DNA from: Klebsiella oxytoca
Lineage (GTDB): Bacteria > Pseudomonadota > Gammaproteobacteria > Enterobacterales > Enterobacteriaceae
DNA length: 64,000 bases
Assembly (NCBI RefSeq): GCF_009707385.1
Contig: NZ_CP046115.1
Span: 2,356,001 to 2,420,000 of the forward strand
Direction of reading: 5' to 3'
Below the pieces are notes generated by a model. The model did no database searches and had not been told where the DNA came from. It saw only the letters and a list, made by a program, of their open reading frames with translations. How positions within the stretch are numbered: the first letter of the stretch is position 1; the number at the start of each line of letters is the position of its first letter. Made by a program: the position numbers and the translations under genes. Below are positions 12,423-22,308 of this stretch, one piece after another.

Positions 12423-12748
12423 TGAGCGATTCCAACAGTCGTCTGGTTTATTCGACGGACGGCGGTCGTATTGATGAGCCCAGGCAGGTACAAGCGCGTC
12501 CAAAAGGTGACGGCATCGTACGTATTCAGCGTCAGACCAGCGGTCGTAAGGGAAAGGGCGTCTGCCTGATTAGCGGAATAGACGAAGATGACGAGACGCT
12601 GGCTAAGTTAGCTGCAGAGCTGAAAAAGAAATGCGGCTGCGGCGGGGCGGTTAAGGATGGCGTGATTGAGATTCAGGGCGATAAACGCGATTTGCTGAAA
12701 TCGCTTCTGGAAGCCAAAGGAATGAAAGTTAAGCTTGCCGGCGGTTAA
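12422..12748 (+). CDS. yciH: YciH, SUI1/eIF1-like translation factor
   Basis: YciH is a bacterial homologue of eukaryotic initiation factor 1 and influences start-site fidelity. The 108-residue product has the SUI1 fold region from about residue 30, with the loop KKKCGCGGAVKDG and the C-terminal GDKRDLLKSLLEAKG helix. The TGATG overlap with pyrF gives a start at 12422 yielding MSDSNSR as in E. coli; an ATG three bases earlier is also in frame. A hairpin terminator follows. Confidence 0.93.
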   Translation: MSDSNSRLVYSTDGGRIDEPRQVQARPKGDGIVRIQRQTSGRKGKGVCLISGIDEDDETLAKLAAELKKKCGCGGAVKDGVIEIQGDKRDLLKSLLEAKGMKVKLAGG

Positions 12749-12757
12749 CCAATAAAT

Positions 12758-12790
12758 AAGGCCACGATAAATATCGTGGCCTTCATTTTT
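12758..12790 (+). terminator. Terminator of pyrF-yciH
   Basis: A 12-bp stem (12758-12769 with 12772-12783) is followed by a T-rich tract, 9 bases after the yciH stop. The loop is very short, so the top pairs are probably open. Confidence 0.85.
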
Positions 12791-12846
12791 CTGCTGGTGT
12801 GCATGTCAGCTAATAAAAAGTTTCGCTTTATTGTTGGTGGTTAAAA

Positions 12847-13068
12847 TTATTTGCCCACCTGGTGGCCGATAATACCGCCGACCGCTGCACCGCCCAGGGT
12901 ACCCAGGGTGCTGCCGTCAGTTAGTACCGCACCACCGAGAGCACCGGCGCCTGCGCCGATAGCGGTGTTACGATCGCGTTTAGACCAGTTAGAACAAGCG
13001 CTCAGAGACATTGCAACAGTGACGGCCAGAACCACAGCGGCCATTTTTTTGTTCATTGAAGTCATCAT
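12847..13068 (-). CDS. osmB: OsmB, osmotically inducible lipoprotein B
   Basis: OsmB is a small outer-membrane lipoprotein induced by high osmolarity and stationary phase. The 73-residue precursor has a signal peptide ending in the lipobox LSAC, followed by a glycine-rich glycine-zipper region (GAGAGALGGAVLTDG and GGAAVGGIIGHQVGK). A longer in-frame ATG at 13095 is possible, but 13068 has the better ribosome-binding site (AGGAG) and aligns with the E. coli start. Confidence 0.94.
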   Translation of the reverse strand: MMTSMNKKMAAVVLAVTVAMSLSACSNWSKRDRNTAIGAGAGALGGAVLTDGSTLGTLGGAAVGGIIGHQVGK

Positions 13069-13295
13069 TTTTTTTCTCCTGAATAATCTATTCATGGATA
13101 CAACTTCCCTTAAGCATAGCTGGTTACTCCTGCTCAGGGGTTATTCCATGAAGCTTTAGTTGCGCAGGTGTTACTCTATTCACGCAGGTGATAGTTACTT
13201 CCTGTTATATCGCTAACATTAATTCTACTTTCTATAAATTTTTCAGGGAGGTAAAAAGTCTGAATTCAGGTGTCGGAAAAGTCTCAGACAAAGCC

Positions 13296-13317
13296 TGTGC
13301 CGGATATCGCCGGCACA
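13296..13317 (-). terminator. Hairpin downstream of yciT
   Basis: An 8-bp GC-rich perfect stem (13296-13303 with 13310-13317) with a 6-base loop lies 25 bases beyond the yciT stop on the minus strand. Confidence 0.6.
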
Positions 13318-13342
13318 GTTGAGGTGGAATCGGAAGAGAAAA

Positions 13343-14092
13343 TCAGGGATGTTTAACGATATCAACGGTTAATCCGCAATCAGTGAGCTGGTTGCGAACG
13401 ATATCATTAAGATTATCGTCTGTAATAATGCGGTTAAAACGACCAACCGGGCCGAGTGGATAAGGATGAACAACGCTGAACTTTGAGCTGTCGCTCAGCA
13501 CAATCGCCTCACAGCCTTTTTCCAGCACCGCGTTGACTACATCGGCGCGCATCATATCTCTTCCGGTAAAACCGGTTTCTGCCTGCCAGCCGTCAATGCC
13601 GATAAAGGCCTTGCTGAAATGGACGTGCTGGATAAACTGCCGCGTTAGCGGGCCCACCATGCTTTCGCTACGCTTTTGATAGATACCGCCCAGCAGAATG
13701 ACTTCACCCGGCGTCTCTTTAAGCAGATGCGCAATATAGCTGCTGACGGTGATAATTGTGATATCGCCGCGTTCAGCAAGCGTACGGGCGAGCAGGGCAT
13801 TACAGCTACCGTTCTCGATAAATATCGTCTCACCGGACGACACAAGCTCAGCTGCCCGCGCGGCCAGCTCTCGCTTTATAGCGAAATTGGTCATCATGCG
13901 GGTTTCCACATCTTCACTATCCAGCGGAACGGCATAGCCGTGGGTACGGCGCAGGTAGCTCTGCTTCTCTAATGAATTCAAATCCTGGCGAATGGTGACT
14001 TCAGAGACACCGGTCATCTTCGCGAGATCGGCCACGCTCATACGGCCTTTATCGATGACCATTTGCAAAATACTTTGTTGTCGGGCGTTCAT
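13343..14092 (-). CDS. yciT: YciT, DeoR-family transcriptional regulator
   Basis: This 249-residue protein has an N-terminal DeoR winged helix-turn-helix ([20 protein letters not shown], residues about 17-36, within the first 55) and a C-terminal DeoR sensor domain of the phosphosugar-binding type. It matches YciT, reported in E. coli as a regulator linked to osmotic stress. It lies downstream of yciZ on the same strand, 72 bases apart, and could be co-transcribed. Confidence 0.93.
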   Translation of the reverse strand: MNARQQSILQMVIDKGRMSVADLAKMTGVSEVTIRQDLNSLEKQSYLRRTHGYAVPLDSEDVETRMMTNFAIKRELAARAAELVSSGETIFIENGSCNALLARTLAERGDITIITVSSYIAHLLKETPGEVILLGGIYQKRSESMVGPLTRQFIQHVHFSKAFIGIDGWQAETGFTGRDMMRADVVNAVLEKGCEAIVLSDSSKFSVVHPYPLGPVGRFNRIITDDNLNDIVRNQLTDCGLTVDIVKHP

Positions 14093-14164
14093 AGCAACAT
14101 CACAGTTAAGGGCTGTTTGGGCTAACGATCGGCTGTGTAAAACCGACCGCGGCGATAAGGATTA

Positions 14165-14347
14165 TCAAATTTCCCACGGCGCTTTAGGCTGACCGGGTTT
14201 ATTTTCCTGTTCGTCGCTGGAAAGCGCCAGTAGTTCGGCTTTGAGAATTTCCAGGTTATGGATCGCGGAGTGATAATCCCCGGCAACCAGAATATCCAGC
14301 ACGGTATCGATACGTTGGGCGAGCAGACGGGCATTCAAATCTGACAT
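14165..14347 (-). CDS. yciZ: YciZ, UPF0509 family protein
   Basis: The 60-residue product matches YciZ by its core [20 protein letters not shown] and the terminal PKAPWEI. Function is unknown; it is soluble and helical in appearance. A longer in-frame reading back to 14512 is possible, but the start at 14347 gives the family length. It lies between rnb and yciT on the same strand, in conserved order. Confidence 0.9.
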   Translation of the reverse strand: MSDLNARLLAQRIDTVLDILVAGDYHSAIHNLEILKAELLALSSDEQENKPGQPKAPWEI

Positions 14348-14487
14348 GGCGTTATCCTGGTTACAAATATGAATAAAATCAATGATGCTAAAAACGGATG
14401 AAAAAGAGAAGCGAAAAAACGAACAATCTAACTCATCGATGATGATTAGCGGGCAAGGCGCGGAAAAATAACGGGTGGGACGATAAT

Positions 14488-14510
14488 GCGGCTCCCTGCC
14501 CGGGAGCCGC
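14488..14510 (-). terminator. Terminator of rnb
   Basis: A 9-bp GC-rich perfect stem (14488-14496 with 14502-14510) begins 13 bases after the rnb stop on the minus strand. The minus-strand flank is T-poor, so its strength is uncertain. Confidence 0.7.
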
Positions 14511-14523
14511 AAAGGGCACTTTA

Positions 14524-16458
14524 TCAGGCGGCAGGACGCGCAATAACGCTACGAGTTTCCATACGGACTTCGGCAATCGTCACATCGATCACATCCGTAA
14601 CTTTATAGACAACTTCGCCTTTGATCTGCACAGTCCCGCTTTCCTGGCTGCACACCAGTTCATCACGCACGGCATGCAGGAACGGGGCCGGAATAAAAGC
14701 AACCGCGCCGTTATCAATCAGACGTACGCGCATACCGCCGCGGCTGACATCAATGATTTCAGCGGCAAAACGAGTATCCGTACCCGCTTGCGGATGCAAA
14801 TAACGAGCGTACAGCCAGTCTCCGACGTCGCGCTCCGCCATGCGGTTAAGGCGACGACGCTCTGCCATTTGCACCGCAACATCATCCTGCGGACGTGAAA
14901 TAGTTTCCCCTTTGATAATCGCTTTCAGCAGACGGTGGTTAATCATATCGCCATACTTACGGATTGGAGAGGTCCAGGTTGCATAGGCTTCCAGACCCAG
15001 GCCAAAATGCGGGCCCGGTTCGGTGCTGATTTCGGCAAACGACTGGAAGCGGCGGATCCGGCTGTCGAGGAAACCGGACGGCTGCGCGTCCAGCTCGCGG
15101 CGTAGTTTACAGAAGCCCTCAAGCGTTAAAACTTCCACCGGATCCACATGTACATCGTGAGTTTTCAGTAAGGCTGCCAGCTGTTCAGTATTCGCCGGAT
15201 CGAACCCGGTGTGGACGTTGTAAACGCCAAAGCCAAGCTTATCGCGCAGCACGCGGGCAGCGCAGATGTTAGCGGCAATCATCGACTCTTCAACGATGCG
15301 GTTAGCGATACGACGCGGTTCGGCAACGATATCCAGGACTTCGCCTTTTTCACCCAGCACAAAGCGGTAATCCGGGCGATCTTTGAAGACCAGGGCGTGG
15401 TTTTTCCGCCATTCGCTACGGCGCAGGCAGGCATCGTGCAACAGCTTTATTTGCTGAGCGATAGTCTCGCTCTCCGGTTGCCAGCTGCCGGTTTTTTCCA
15501 GCCAGTCGGAAATGTCATCGTAGGCCAGCCTGGCTTTAGACTCGATGGTCGCGGCGAAGAATTCGATATCATCTTCAATGGTACCGTCAGCAGCCAGCGT
15601 CATGCGGCAGGCCAGTACCGGACGAACCTCGTTGGGGCGCAGAGAGCAGAGGTCATCAGACAGCTCGCGCGGCAGCATCGGGATATTGAAGCCCGGCAGG
15701 TAGTTGGTAAAGGCACGAATTTTTGCCGTATTGTCCAGCTTGCTGCCTTCGGCAATCCAGGCGGTCGGATCGGCAATGGCGACGGTCAGGTGCAGTTTAC
15801 CGTCAGCGGCGAGCTCGGCGTACAGAGCATCGTCCATATCCTCGGTGCTGGCGCTGTCGATGGTCACGAAAGCCAGCGCCGTTAAGTCACGGCGATTAAG
15901 TCCTTCATCAAGCATCTCGGTTGAAACGCCGTCCGGCGCTTCTTTTTCCAGATTATGACGAGCCAGAGTGACCCACCACGGCACGAAATGATCGTCCCCA
16001 TAGGTAATATACTGGGTGAGTTCAGCATAGAAACCGCGGTCGCCTTTTAACGGATGACGGCGCATTTCGGCAACGGCCCAGTCACCTTCTTTAAAATCAT
16101 GCTCTACGCCGCGAGCGGCACGGCAGGGAATGGCATCTTTCAGCAGCGGATGATCAGGAACGATAGAGAGACGATCGTCTTTCTTATGAACTTTGCCGAC
16201 AAAACGCGTCAGGAACGGCTCAACCAGTTCTTCCGGTTCAGCGCTTTCGCGTTCTTTTTCAGTGTTGACCACGGCGATAATACGATCGCCATGCATCACT
16301 TTCTTCATTTGCGGCGGCGGAATGAAATAGCTTTTCTGAGAGTCGACTTCGAGGAAGCCAAATCCTTTTTCCGTCCCCTTAACGACGCCTTCAACGCGTG
16401 GCGTCTGGGAATGCAGTTGCTGTTTAAGCTGCGCTAGCAGCGGGTTGTCCTGAAACAT
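14524..16458 (-). CDS. rnb: Exoribonuclease II
   Basis: RNase II degrades single-stranded RNA 3'-5' processively and is the major hydrolytic exoribonuclease of enterobacteria. The 644-residue protein matches the E. coli length. It shows two N-terminal cold-shock domains, the RNB catalytic core with the acidic cluster [15 protein letters not shown] (around residues 200-215, including the metal-binding aspartates) and a C-terminal S1 domain. It is transcribed alone, with a GC-rich hairpin after the stop. Confidence 0.97.
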   Translation of the reverse strand: MFQDNPLLAQLKQQLHSQTPRVEGVVKGTEKGFGFLEVDSQKSYFIPPPQMKKVMHGDRIIAVVNTEKERESAEPEELVEPFLTRFVGKVHKKDDRLSIVPDHPLLKDAIPCRAARGVEHDFKEGDWAVAEMRRHPLKGDRGFYAELTQYITYGDDHFVPWWVTLARHNLEKEAPDGVSTEMLDEGLNRRDLTALAFVTIDSASTEDMDDALYAELAADGKLHLTVAIADPTAWIAEGSKLDNTAKIRAFTNYLPGFNIPMLPRELSDDLCSLRPNEVRPVLACRMTLAADGTIEDDIEFFAATIESKARLAYDDISDWLEKTGSWQPESETIAQQIKLLHDACLRRSEWRKNHALVFKDRPDYRFVLGEKGEVLDIVAEPRRIANRIVEESMIAANICAARVLRDKLGFGVYNVHTGFDPANTEQLAALLKTHDVHVDPVEVLTLEGFCKLRRELDAQPSGFLDSRIRRFQSFAEISTEPGPHFGLGLEAYATWTSPIRKYGDMINHRLLKAIIKGETISRPQDDVAVQMAERRRLNRMAERDVGDWLYARYLHPQAGTDTRFAAEIIDVSRGGMRVRLIDNGAVAFIPAPFLHAVRDELVCSQESGTVQIKGEVVYKVTDVIDVTIAEVRMETRSVIARPAA

Positions 16459-16539
16459 AATTTCGTATTTTCGTGGCTAAAAGAGCGGCTGACATTTTTA
16501 CGCGAATATGCCTGCCGCAGCAAGCGCTGTTTCAGCATT

Positions 16540-17697
16540 TTACGTCTGCTGACTCACATTCCCGAGGGCGATTTTTAGACGATTCATCCATCCGCACAGC
16601 CCGCACCAGGCGAGAAGATCGATGGCAGATGTCCGGGAGAGCCCGTATTCAATCAGGGGATTCAGGTGGGCTGCGCTGAAGCGGTCAGGGGAACGGGTTA
16701 AAAGCTGGATGGATTGTAACAGCTGGCGCTCGAATGCCGGGTTTTCCCCCCACCGGTGAACGCTGGATGGATTGCCGCGTAACGCGCCCGAAAGCGCGGT
16801 CAGGTTCGGACATCGCGAGGCCCAGGCGTTAAAGCAGCTGATGCTACCGTTGATGCGCGCAGCAATCAGCGCCACCTGCGCGGCGAACGGCTGCGGCTCG
16901 CTGAGGTGGCTCAGAAGCTGTTCCTGCATATCCAGCGGAGGCTCCTGAGCCGCCAGCAGCGGAGCCAGCTCGAACAGGCCCGGATGTTTTTGCCAGCCCG
17001 CTAACAGCGACTGGCGCTCATCGTCGGCATAGCGTAAATCTGCATCGTCGAGCCCTGGATGCCAGTCGCAGTCACTGGCGACGAAAAGGGTTTCTGGCGC
17101 GTCGTCCTGCTGCGGCATTCCGGGGATCCAGCGCACCGGGTAACCAAGAGCCGCGTGGAACGCGGCGATAGCGCGGGCCTGGAAGCTAACGAAACCAATA
17201 ATCTGATTGATAAGGATAATATCGCGACTGGTCAGGCCGACTTCATCAAGCTGATGGCGGGACTGCGCGTTAATCAGCGCAGGCGAGCTCGCGAGCTGGC
17301 GCGCGTACTGGGTAATTTGCGCCAGGCGACGATTGCTTTCACGCGAGGAGTCCGGGCCTGGAAGCGGCGCCAGCCGGGCCGCATAATGATTACACAGGCG
17401 CTGAACGCCATATACCTGAGCGACGGTCAGCGCCGTGCTGAGCCGGTCATAGGCGCTAAATGTCTGCAGACGATTAACGCTCACCGTCGTGGGAAAAAGG
17501 GCATCGGCCAGCCGACGAGCCAGCGGAAGCCAGCGCGCATGCGCTTTGCGCAGCTCTTCAGGCAGAGCCAGATCGAGAAGAAAACGATCTTCGACATGGG
17601 CGGCTTCAGGGACGAGCGGCAAGACATCCACCGGGCAGATTGTTGACTGGGTCTCATGATACCAGTGGTTTTTGCCGTAAACGCGGCGTTGCTCCAT
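16540..17697 (-). CDS. yciW: YciW, AhpD-like putative oxidoreductase
   Basis: This 385-residue protein aligns with E. coli YciW across its length, including NHYAARLAPLPGPDSSRESN and the C-terminal LLAWCGLCGWMNRLKIALG. YciW is related to AhpD-type carboxymuconolactone decarboxylase proteins; in E. coli it is induced by sulfur limitation through CysB and linked to cysteine metabolism. A longer start at 17724 is open, but ATG 17697 has an AGGA site 7 bases upstream and gives the family start. The middle third (about residues 200-260) is less conserved. Confidence 0.85.
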   Translation of the reverse strand: MEQRRVYGKNHWYHETQSTICPVDVLPLVPEAAHVEDRFLLDLALPEELRKAHARWLPLARRLADALFPTTVSVNRLQTFSAYDRLSTALTVAQVYGVQRLCNHYAARLAPLPGPDSSRESNRRLAQITQYARQLASSPALINAQSRHQLDEVGLTSRDIILINQIIGFVSFQARAIAAFHAALGYPVRWIPGMPQQDDAPETLFVASDCDWHPGLDDADLRYADDERQSLLAGWQKHPGLFELAPLLAAQEPPLDMQEQLLSHLSEPQPFAAQVALIAARINGSISCFNAWASRCPNLTALSGALRGNPSSVHRWGENPAFERQLLQSIQLLTRSPDRFSAAHLNPLIEYGLSRTSAIDLLAWCGLCGWMNRLKIALGNVSQQT

Positions 17698-17844
17698 GGG
17701 CGTTCCTTGTTCGATATGTGGCAAACCGCCATTTCGCGGTCATGCTATAGGGAACTATCCTGGCTTAACCCTGATGCGGGAGAAAATATTGATACGTGCT
17801 AACAAATAGCGGATTGGAATAACAGAGGAAGAACGCGGGGATAA

Positions 17845-17870
17845 ACCCTCCTCACTGGGGCGAGGAGGGT
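17845..17870 (-). terminator. Terminator of fabI
   Basis: A 9-bp perfect stem (17845-17853 with 17862-17870) starts 8 bases after the fabI stop on the minus strand, followed there by TTTATCCC. It fits an intrinsic terminator. Confidence 0.8.
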
Positions 17871-17877
17871 GGGCAAC

Positions 17878-18666
17878 TTATTGCAGTTCCAGCTCGTTCA
17901 TTGCGGCGATGCTGAAGCCGCCGTCAACGTGAACAACTTCACCGGAGATGCCTGCAGACAGGTCAGAGCACAGGAAGGCTGCGCTGTTACCGACGTCTTC
18001 AGTGGTGACGGTGCGACGAATCGGGGTAACCGCTTCGCAGTGCGCCAGCATCTTACGGAAATCTTTAATACCGGAAGCCGCCAGAGTACGGATTGGACCG
18101 GCGGAGATGGCGTTAACGCGAACGCCTTCCGGACCCATGGCGTTAGCCATGTAACGGACGTTTGCTTCAAGAGAAGCTTTCGCCAGGCCCATTACGTTAT
18201 AGTTCGGGATAGCGCGCTCTGCGCCCAGGTAGGAAAGGGTCAGCAGGGCGGAGCCCGGGTTCAGCATACCGCGGCAGGCTTTCGCCATCGCAACAAAGCT
18301 GTAGGCGCTGATATCGTGAGCGATTTTAAAACCTTCACGCGTTACTGCGTTAACGTAGTCGCCGTCCAGCTGATCTGCCGGAGCATAGCCGATGGAGTGT
18401 ACGAAACCGTCGAATTTTGGCCACACTTTCGCCAGCTCGGTGAACAGTGACTCAATACTCTCATCTTCAGATACGTCACACGGCAGGACGATGTTAGAGC
18501 CCAGCGCGGCGGCAAATTCTTCCACACGACCTTTCAGTTTTTCGTTCTGATAGGTGAACGCCAGTTCAGCCCCTTCACGGTGCATAGCTTGCGCGATGCC
18601 CCAGGCGATGGACAGTTTGCTGGCAAGGCCAGTCAACAGAATGCGCTTACCGGAAAGAAAACCCAT
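17878..18666 (-). CDS. fabI: Enoyl-[acyl-carrier-protein] reductase (NADH)
   Basis: FabI reduces enoyl-ACP in each round of fatty acid elongation and is the triclosan target. The 262-residue short-chain dehydrogenase has the N-terminal nucleotide-binding segment [13 protein letters not shown] and the catalytic Tyr-x6-Tyr-x6-Lys arrangement, with Tyr and Lys in [13 protein letters not shown] (Tyr156, Lys163 by family numbering). The length equals E. coli FabI. It is monocistronic, with a strong terminator. Confidence 0.98.
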   Translation of the reverse strand: MGFLSGKRILLTGLASKLSIAWGIAQAMHREGAELAFTYQNEKLKGRVEEFAAALGSNIVLPCDVSEDESIESLFTELAKVWPKFDGFVHSIGYAPADQLDGDYVNAVTREGFKIAHDISAYSFVAMAKACRGMLNPGSALLTLSYLGAERAIPNYNVMGLAKASLEANVRYMANAMGPEGVRVNAISAGPIRTLAASGIKDFRKMLAHCEAVTPIRRTVTTEDVGNSAAFLCSDLSAGISGEVVHVDGGFSIAAMNELELQ

Positions 18667-18877
18667 AGCTTTTAATCCTTATCGTTATTGCTTATTTTTA
18701 CTTTAACAATCATTTGATTAACGTTGTTATTTCAAAATAACTCAAATTTAGCCAAGAATTATATCTCACTGACGACCCCCTCTGTCACGATATTTTTCTG
18801 CCATTCCCCTCGCTATATGGCGCACATGGCTACCATCTGTACCAGAGTATCCCCTTTAAGATTATAGGTATCTGGCG

Positions 18878-19420
18878 CTAGCGGCGTTCTATTTCAACCA
18901 GTAGCAGGCGGGCATGCGCAGCGTGTGGAATCAGTTCGCCCGGCGGTTCGTCCTGCCACCAGATCCCCGACCCGGCCACACAGACGGTGTCAGCCAACAG
19001 CCAATGGCCCTGCAGTATCCACGCGATGCCCTCCGCGCCGGGCCGCTGCCGCTGCGTGACGACGCTGACCCGGGCGCGGGCGCGCGAACGCTGGGTCATT
19101 ATATTGAAGTCCAGGCCGCGTCCGCTAATCCCCTCGCTGGCAAGAGGCCACTCACCGGCAAACGCCCAGGGTTGCCAGAGCTCCAGGCGCTGGGCGATAT
19201 TATCGCCCCGTAGCCATAGCGGTTGCCCTTCAAGCAGGGTGATGACCCGGTCGACGCCGGGAAAAAGAGAAAACGGGCCGTCATTTTCCAGCGTGGCGAT
19301 GCTCGCGCGCCAGATAAACGGCGCATCCGGCGAAGGGATGCTGACAATTTCGCGCGTTTCGCCCGCGCCGTTTTTCCACGGCGTGACGGGCAGGGTCGAA
19401 AACTGAACCGGAACAATCAT
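18878..19420 (-). CDS. HutD/Ves-family cupin protein
   Basis: The 180-residue product begins with a PWKNGAGETREI motif and has WRASIATLENDGPFSLFPG, both hallmarks of the HutD/Ves bicupin family. HutD is linked to histidine utilisation in pseudomonads and Ves to cold adaptation in E. coli; the biochemical role is not established. It starts 18 bases after the sapF stop on the same strand, so it may be the last gene of the sap operon. E. coli carries an unrelated gene (ycjD) at this position. Confidence 0.8.
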   Translation of the reverse strand: MIVPVQFSTLPVTPWKNGAGETREIVSIPSPDAPFIWRASIATLENDGPFSLFPGVDRVITLLEGQPLWLRGDNIAQRLELWQPWAFAGEWPLASEGISGRGLDFNIMTQRSRARARVSVVTQRQRPGAEGIAWILQGHWLLADTVCVAGSGIWWQDEPPGELIPHAAHARLLLVEIERR

Positions 19421-19438
19421 CTGAATGTATGCCTCGGA

Positions 19439-20248
19439 TTATTTACCGTCTTTACGCCAGGCATCGGCGGTAAGCGCCTCGCCAAAATGGCCGGCAATAA
19501 GACGTTTAGTCAGCTCGTGTAGCGGAGACGCCAGAACATCGGCGGTGCTGCCGCGCTCGACCACTTCACCGTGATGCATCACCAGTACCTGGTCGCTAAT
19601 ATGCTTCATCATCCCCAGATGCTGAGTCACGTAAATGTAGGAAATACCCTGCTTTTCCTGCAGCTCCAGCATCAGGTTTATCAGCTGCGAACGCATAGAC
19701 ATATCCAGCGACGCCAGCGCCTCATCGCAGACAATCACTTTCGGACGCAGAATCAGTGCCCGCGCGAGGCCCAGACGCTGTTTTTGCCCCGGCGCCAGCA
19801 TATGCGGATAGTAGCTGACATGGTCAGGCAGCAGGCCAACCATGCGCAACGTTTCGATAATCTGCTTCTGCCGCGCCTCTGGCTCGAGGTCGGTATTCAG
19901 ACGCAGCGGAAAATCGAGGATTTGCGAAATACGCTGCCGTGGGTTGAGTGATGTCGACGGATCCTGAAAGATCATGCGAATCTTCTGGCTGCGGAAAGAG
20001 TAATCACCAAACTCCAGCCGATGGTCATCAATCAGCAGTTCGCCGGTGCTGGGTTCGACCATTCCGGCGAGCATTTTCGCCAGCGTTGATTTGCCGGAGC
20101 CGTTCTCGCCGATGATCGCCAGCGTCTGGCGTTCACGAAGGGTGAAGCTCAGCGGCTTAACGGCTTCTACCGTTTGCCGATGAAACCAACCGGTACGGTA
20201 GCGAAAGGTCTTACTCAAATTGCGTACTTCAAGCAACGTTTCGACCAT
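19439..20248 (-). CDS. sapF: SapF, ABC transporter ATPase
   Basis: SapF is the second ATPase of the SapABCDF peptide/polyamine transporter. The 269-residue protein has Walker A (GENGSGKST near residue 48), a Q-loop (MIFQDPSTSLNP), an ABC signature of LAPGQKQRLGLARAL type and Walker B (VIVCDEALASLD). Its start follows the sapD stop by one base. Sap confers antimicrobial peptide resistance in Salmonella and Haemophilus; SapBCDF has been reported to export putrescine in E. coli. Here it is cut off from sapAB by the prophage. Confidence 0.97.
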   Translation of the reverse strand: MVETLLEVRNLSKTFRYRTGWFHRQTVEAVKPLSFTLRERQTLAIIGENGSGKSTLAKMLAGMVEPSTGELLIDDHRLEFGDYSFRSQKIRMIFQDPSTSLNPRQRISQILDFPLRLNTDLEPEARQKQIIETLRMVGLLPDHVSYYPHMLAPGQKQRLGLARALILRPKVIVCDEALASLDMSMRSQLINLMLELQEKQGISYIYVTQHLGMMKHISDQVLVMHHGEVVERGSTADVLASPLHELTKRLIAGHFGEALTADAWRKDGK

Positions 20249-20249
20249 T

Positions 20250-21242
20250 TCACTCTTTCTCCATGTTCAGCGGGAAATGACAGGCATAGAGGTGGTTGCG
20301 CGCGCCCACCAGGCGTGGCGTTTCGATACATTCGCGCTGGGCGTAGGGGCAACGGGGCCCGAGGCGGCAGCCGATAGGCAGTTGTTCGAGCAGCGGAATA
20401 GCCCCCGGCAGGGTGTTGAGCCGACTTTTGTGTTGCATGGCGCTACCGAAGTCCGGGATCGCCCGAATCAGCGCCTGCGTATATGGATGATGAGGAATGG
20501 TCACCAGTTCTTCGCTCGGCGCGCTTTCCACCGTTTGCCCGCAGTACATGACGTTAATTTTGTCCGCCCATTTACTGAGCATCTGCATATCGTGGCTGAT
20601 TAGCAGAATCGTGGTGTTGTTATTTTGGTTCAATCGCGTCAGCAGGCGAATAATTTGCGCCTGAGTCGTCGGCTCCATGGCGTTGGTCGGTTCATCGGCG
20701 ATAAGCAGGCGAGGCTGGTTTGCCAGCGCAATAGCAATCATGACCTTCTGGCACTCTCCGTCCGTCAGCTCGTAGGGAAAGCTGCGCATCGCATCTTTAT
20801 GATCTTTGATCCCCACCCGGTGTAAGAGCTCAATCGCGCGCCGTTTACGCCAGCCAAAGCGCTGCCACCAGCGTCCTTTAAAGGTCCAGCCGGGAATGTT
20901 CTGCGTCAGCTGCTGGCCGATTCGTTCAGAAGGGTCGAGGCAGGACTGGGGCTCCTGAAAGATCATCGAGACGTTATGGCCCACCAGCTTACGCCGCTCG
21001 CGTACTGACAGGCGCAGCAGATCGATATCGTCGAAACGCATGCGGTCGGCGGTCACCCGCCAGTTGTCTTTGGTGACGCCGCAAATTGCTTTGGCAATTA
21101 AGCTTTTACCCGAGCCGGATTCTCCGACCAGGCCGCGAATTTCCCCTTCAGCCAGGGTCAGGCTGACGCGGTCGACGGCTTTCACCCAGCCTTCATTGGT
21201 TTTAAATTCAATCGTTAAATTACGAATATCGAGTAACGGCAT
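20250..21242 (-). CDS. sapD: SapD, ABC transporter ATPase
   Basis: SapD is the first ATPase of the Sap system; the E. coli protein (TrkE) also supports potassium uptake by TrkG/TrkH in an ATP-dependent way. The 330-residue protein has Walker A ([13 protein letters not shown]), the Q-loop [12 protein letters not shown], signature [16 protein letters not shown], Walker [14 protein letters not shown] and the C-terminal oligopeptide/dipeptide transporter extension with cysteines. The start overlaps the sapC stop by one base (TAATG), so translation is coupled. Confidence 0.97.
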   Translation of the reverse strand: MPLLDIRNLTIEFKTNEGWVKAVDRVSLTLAEGEIRGLVGESGSGKSLIAKAICGVTKDNWRVTADRMRFDDIDLLRLSVRERRKLVGHNVSMIFQEPQSCLDPSERIGQQLTQNIPGWTFKGRWWQRFGWRKRRAIELLHRVGIKDHKDAMRSFPYELTDGECQKVMIAIALANQPRLLIADEPTNAMEPTTQAQIIRLLTRLNQNNNTTILLISHDMQMLSKWADKINVMYCGQTVESAPSEELVTIPHHPYTQALIRAIPDFGSAMQHKSRLNTLPGAIPLLEQLPIGCRLGPRCPYAQRECIETPRLVGARNHLYACHFPLNMEKE

Positions 21243-22132
21243 TATTCCACCCCGGCGACGATTGCGCGGCGGATCCCGTCGCCCAGCAGGTTAACCAGCA
21301 GGACGCTTATCATAATTGCCGCGCCCGGCAGCATCACCGTCCACGGTGCGACGTAAATCAGCTCCAGCGCATCGCCGAGCATTGCTCCCCATTCAGGGGA
21401 AGGAAGCTGAGCGCCGAGGTCGAGGAAACCCAGCGCGGCGATATCCAGGATCGCCATCGACAGCGCCCGGGTGATCTCGGTGACCAGGCCAGAGGTGATA
21501 TTCGGCAGCACCGCGAACCATAAAATATTCAGCGTCGACGCCCCGTCGAGGCGCGCGGCGATGACGTACTCTTTTTCCAGTTCATCATGCACCATGCTGT
21601 AAACCGACCGCACCATGCGCGGCAGGAGCGCCAGCCATACGGCAAACATTGCGTGGCTAAGATGCGGGCCCGCGAAGGCGACGACGATAATCGCCAGCAG
21701 CAGGGAGGGAATCGACAGCAGGGTGTCGAGAATATGGTTCATCACAGCAGAACGCAGGCCGTGAGTCGCACCGGCAATCACGCCAAGTACCAGGCCCAGC
21801 AGAGAGGCGCCCAGCGTCACTACAAATGCCCCGCCGACCGTTGGCGCCGCGCCGCTCAGCAGACGGCTAAGAACGTCGCGACCCAGATCGTCAGTACCAA
21901 GGAAGAATGACACCTCACCGTAGCGCGACCATGACGGCGGCAGCAGCTGATAGCCAAGAAACTGCTGGTCGATGCCGTAAGGCGCGAACCAGCCGCCGAA
22001 AACGCACAACAGTACCAGAGCCGCACAGCCGTACAGGCCGACCATAGCGGTAGTATCACCGTAGAATTTTCGCCATACGGTGCGCAGCGCACCCGGCGGG
22101 CGCTTCTCCAGATAGACGCTATCGTAGGGCAT
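21242..22132 (-). CDS. sapC: SapC, ABC transporter permease
   Basis: SapC is one of two inner-membrane permeases of the Sap transporter. The 296-residue protein carries the DppC-type topology: a cytoplasmic N-terminus, a membrane segment at about 30-50, a periplasmic segment, then five helices of the BPD_transp_1 domain with the EAA-like loop [12 protein letters not shown]. The full coding sequence is intact. Its first five codons (MPYDS) lie within the 16-bp core shared with the end of sapB at 44071-44086, so the phage junction is at the start codon. The native upstream ribosome-binding site inside sapB has been replaced by phage DNA, with only AGG 5 bases before the ATG. Confidence 0.97.
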   Translation of the reverse strand: MPYDSVYLEKRPPGALRTVWRKFYGDTTAMVGLYGCAALVLLCVFGGWFAPYGIDQQFLGYQLLPPSWSRYGEVSFFLGTDDLGRDVLSRLLSGAAPTVGGAFVVTLGASLLGLVLGVIAGATHGLRSAVMNHILDTLLSIPSLLLAIIVVAFAGPHLSHAMFAVWLALLPRMVRSVYSMVHDELEKEYVIAARLDGASTLNILWFAVLPNITSGLVTEITRALSMAILDIAALGFLDLGAQLPSPEWGAMLGDALELIYVAPWTVMLPGAAIMISVLLVNLLGDGIRRAIVAGVE

Positions 22133-22133
22133 A
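22118..22133. repeat. Left attachment-site core (direct repeat of 44071-44086)
   Basis: The 16 bases GCTATCGTAGGGCATA occur here and, identically, at 44071-44086. The flanking bases differ on both sides at both copies, so the repeat is exactly 16 bp. It spans the first codons of sapC on the minus strand. The other copy spans the last codons of sapB. This is the expected product of site-specific integration. Confidence 0.92.
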
Positions 22134-22262
22134 TAAACCTGTTTTATGTTTGTTAATCATGATTGATGTCTTTTAAAATTCTTCAATACCAACAACACGT
22201 TACTTCAATTTTGCGCTTTAAGATTCTTTATTTTGCATTAATTTGAAGGTTATCAATTTACG

Positions 22263-22307
22263 TATAATGTGTACACTGATGTGTATATCATCTTCCGGAG
22301 TGTACAC
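22263..22307 (+). promoter_or_regulatory. int promoter with two GTGTACAC palindromes
   Basis: A perfect -10 hexamer TATAAT lies at 22263-22268 with only a weak -35 candidate. It is overlapped or followed by two copies of the palindrome GTGTACAC (22269-22276 and 22300-22307), the second ending just before the proposed int start. Part of this region (22264-22288) also resembles a sequence near the right end of the element, so the motifs may be integrase arm-type sites, an operator, or both. Confidence 0.55.
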
Positions 22308-22308
22308 A

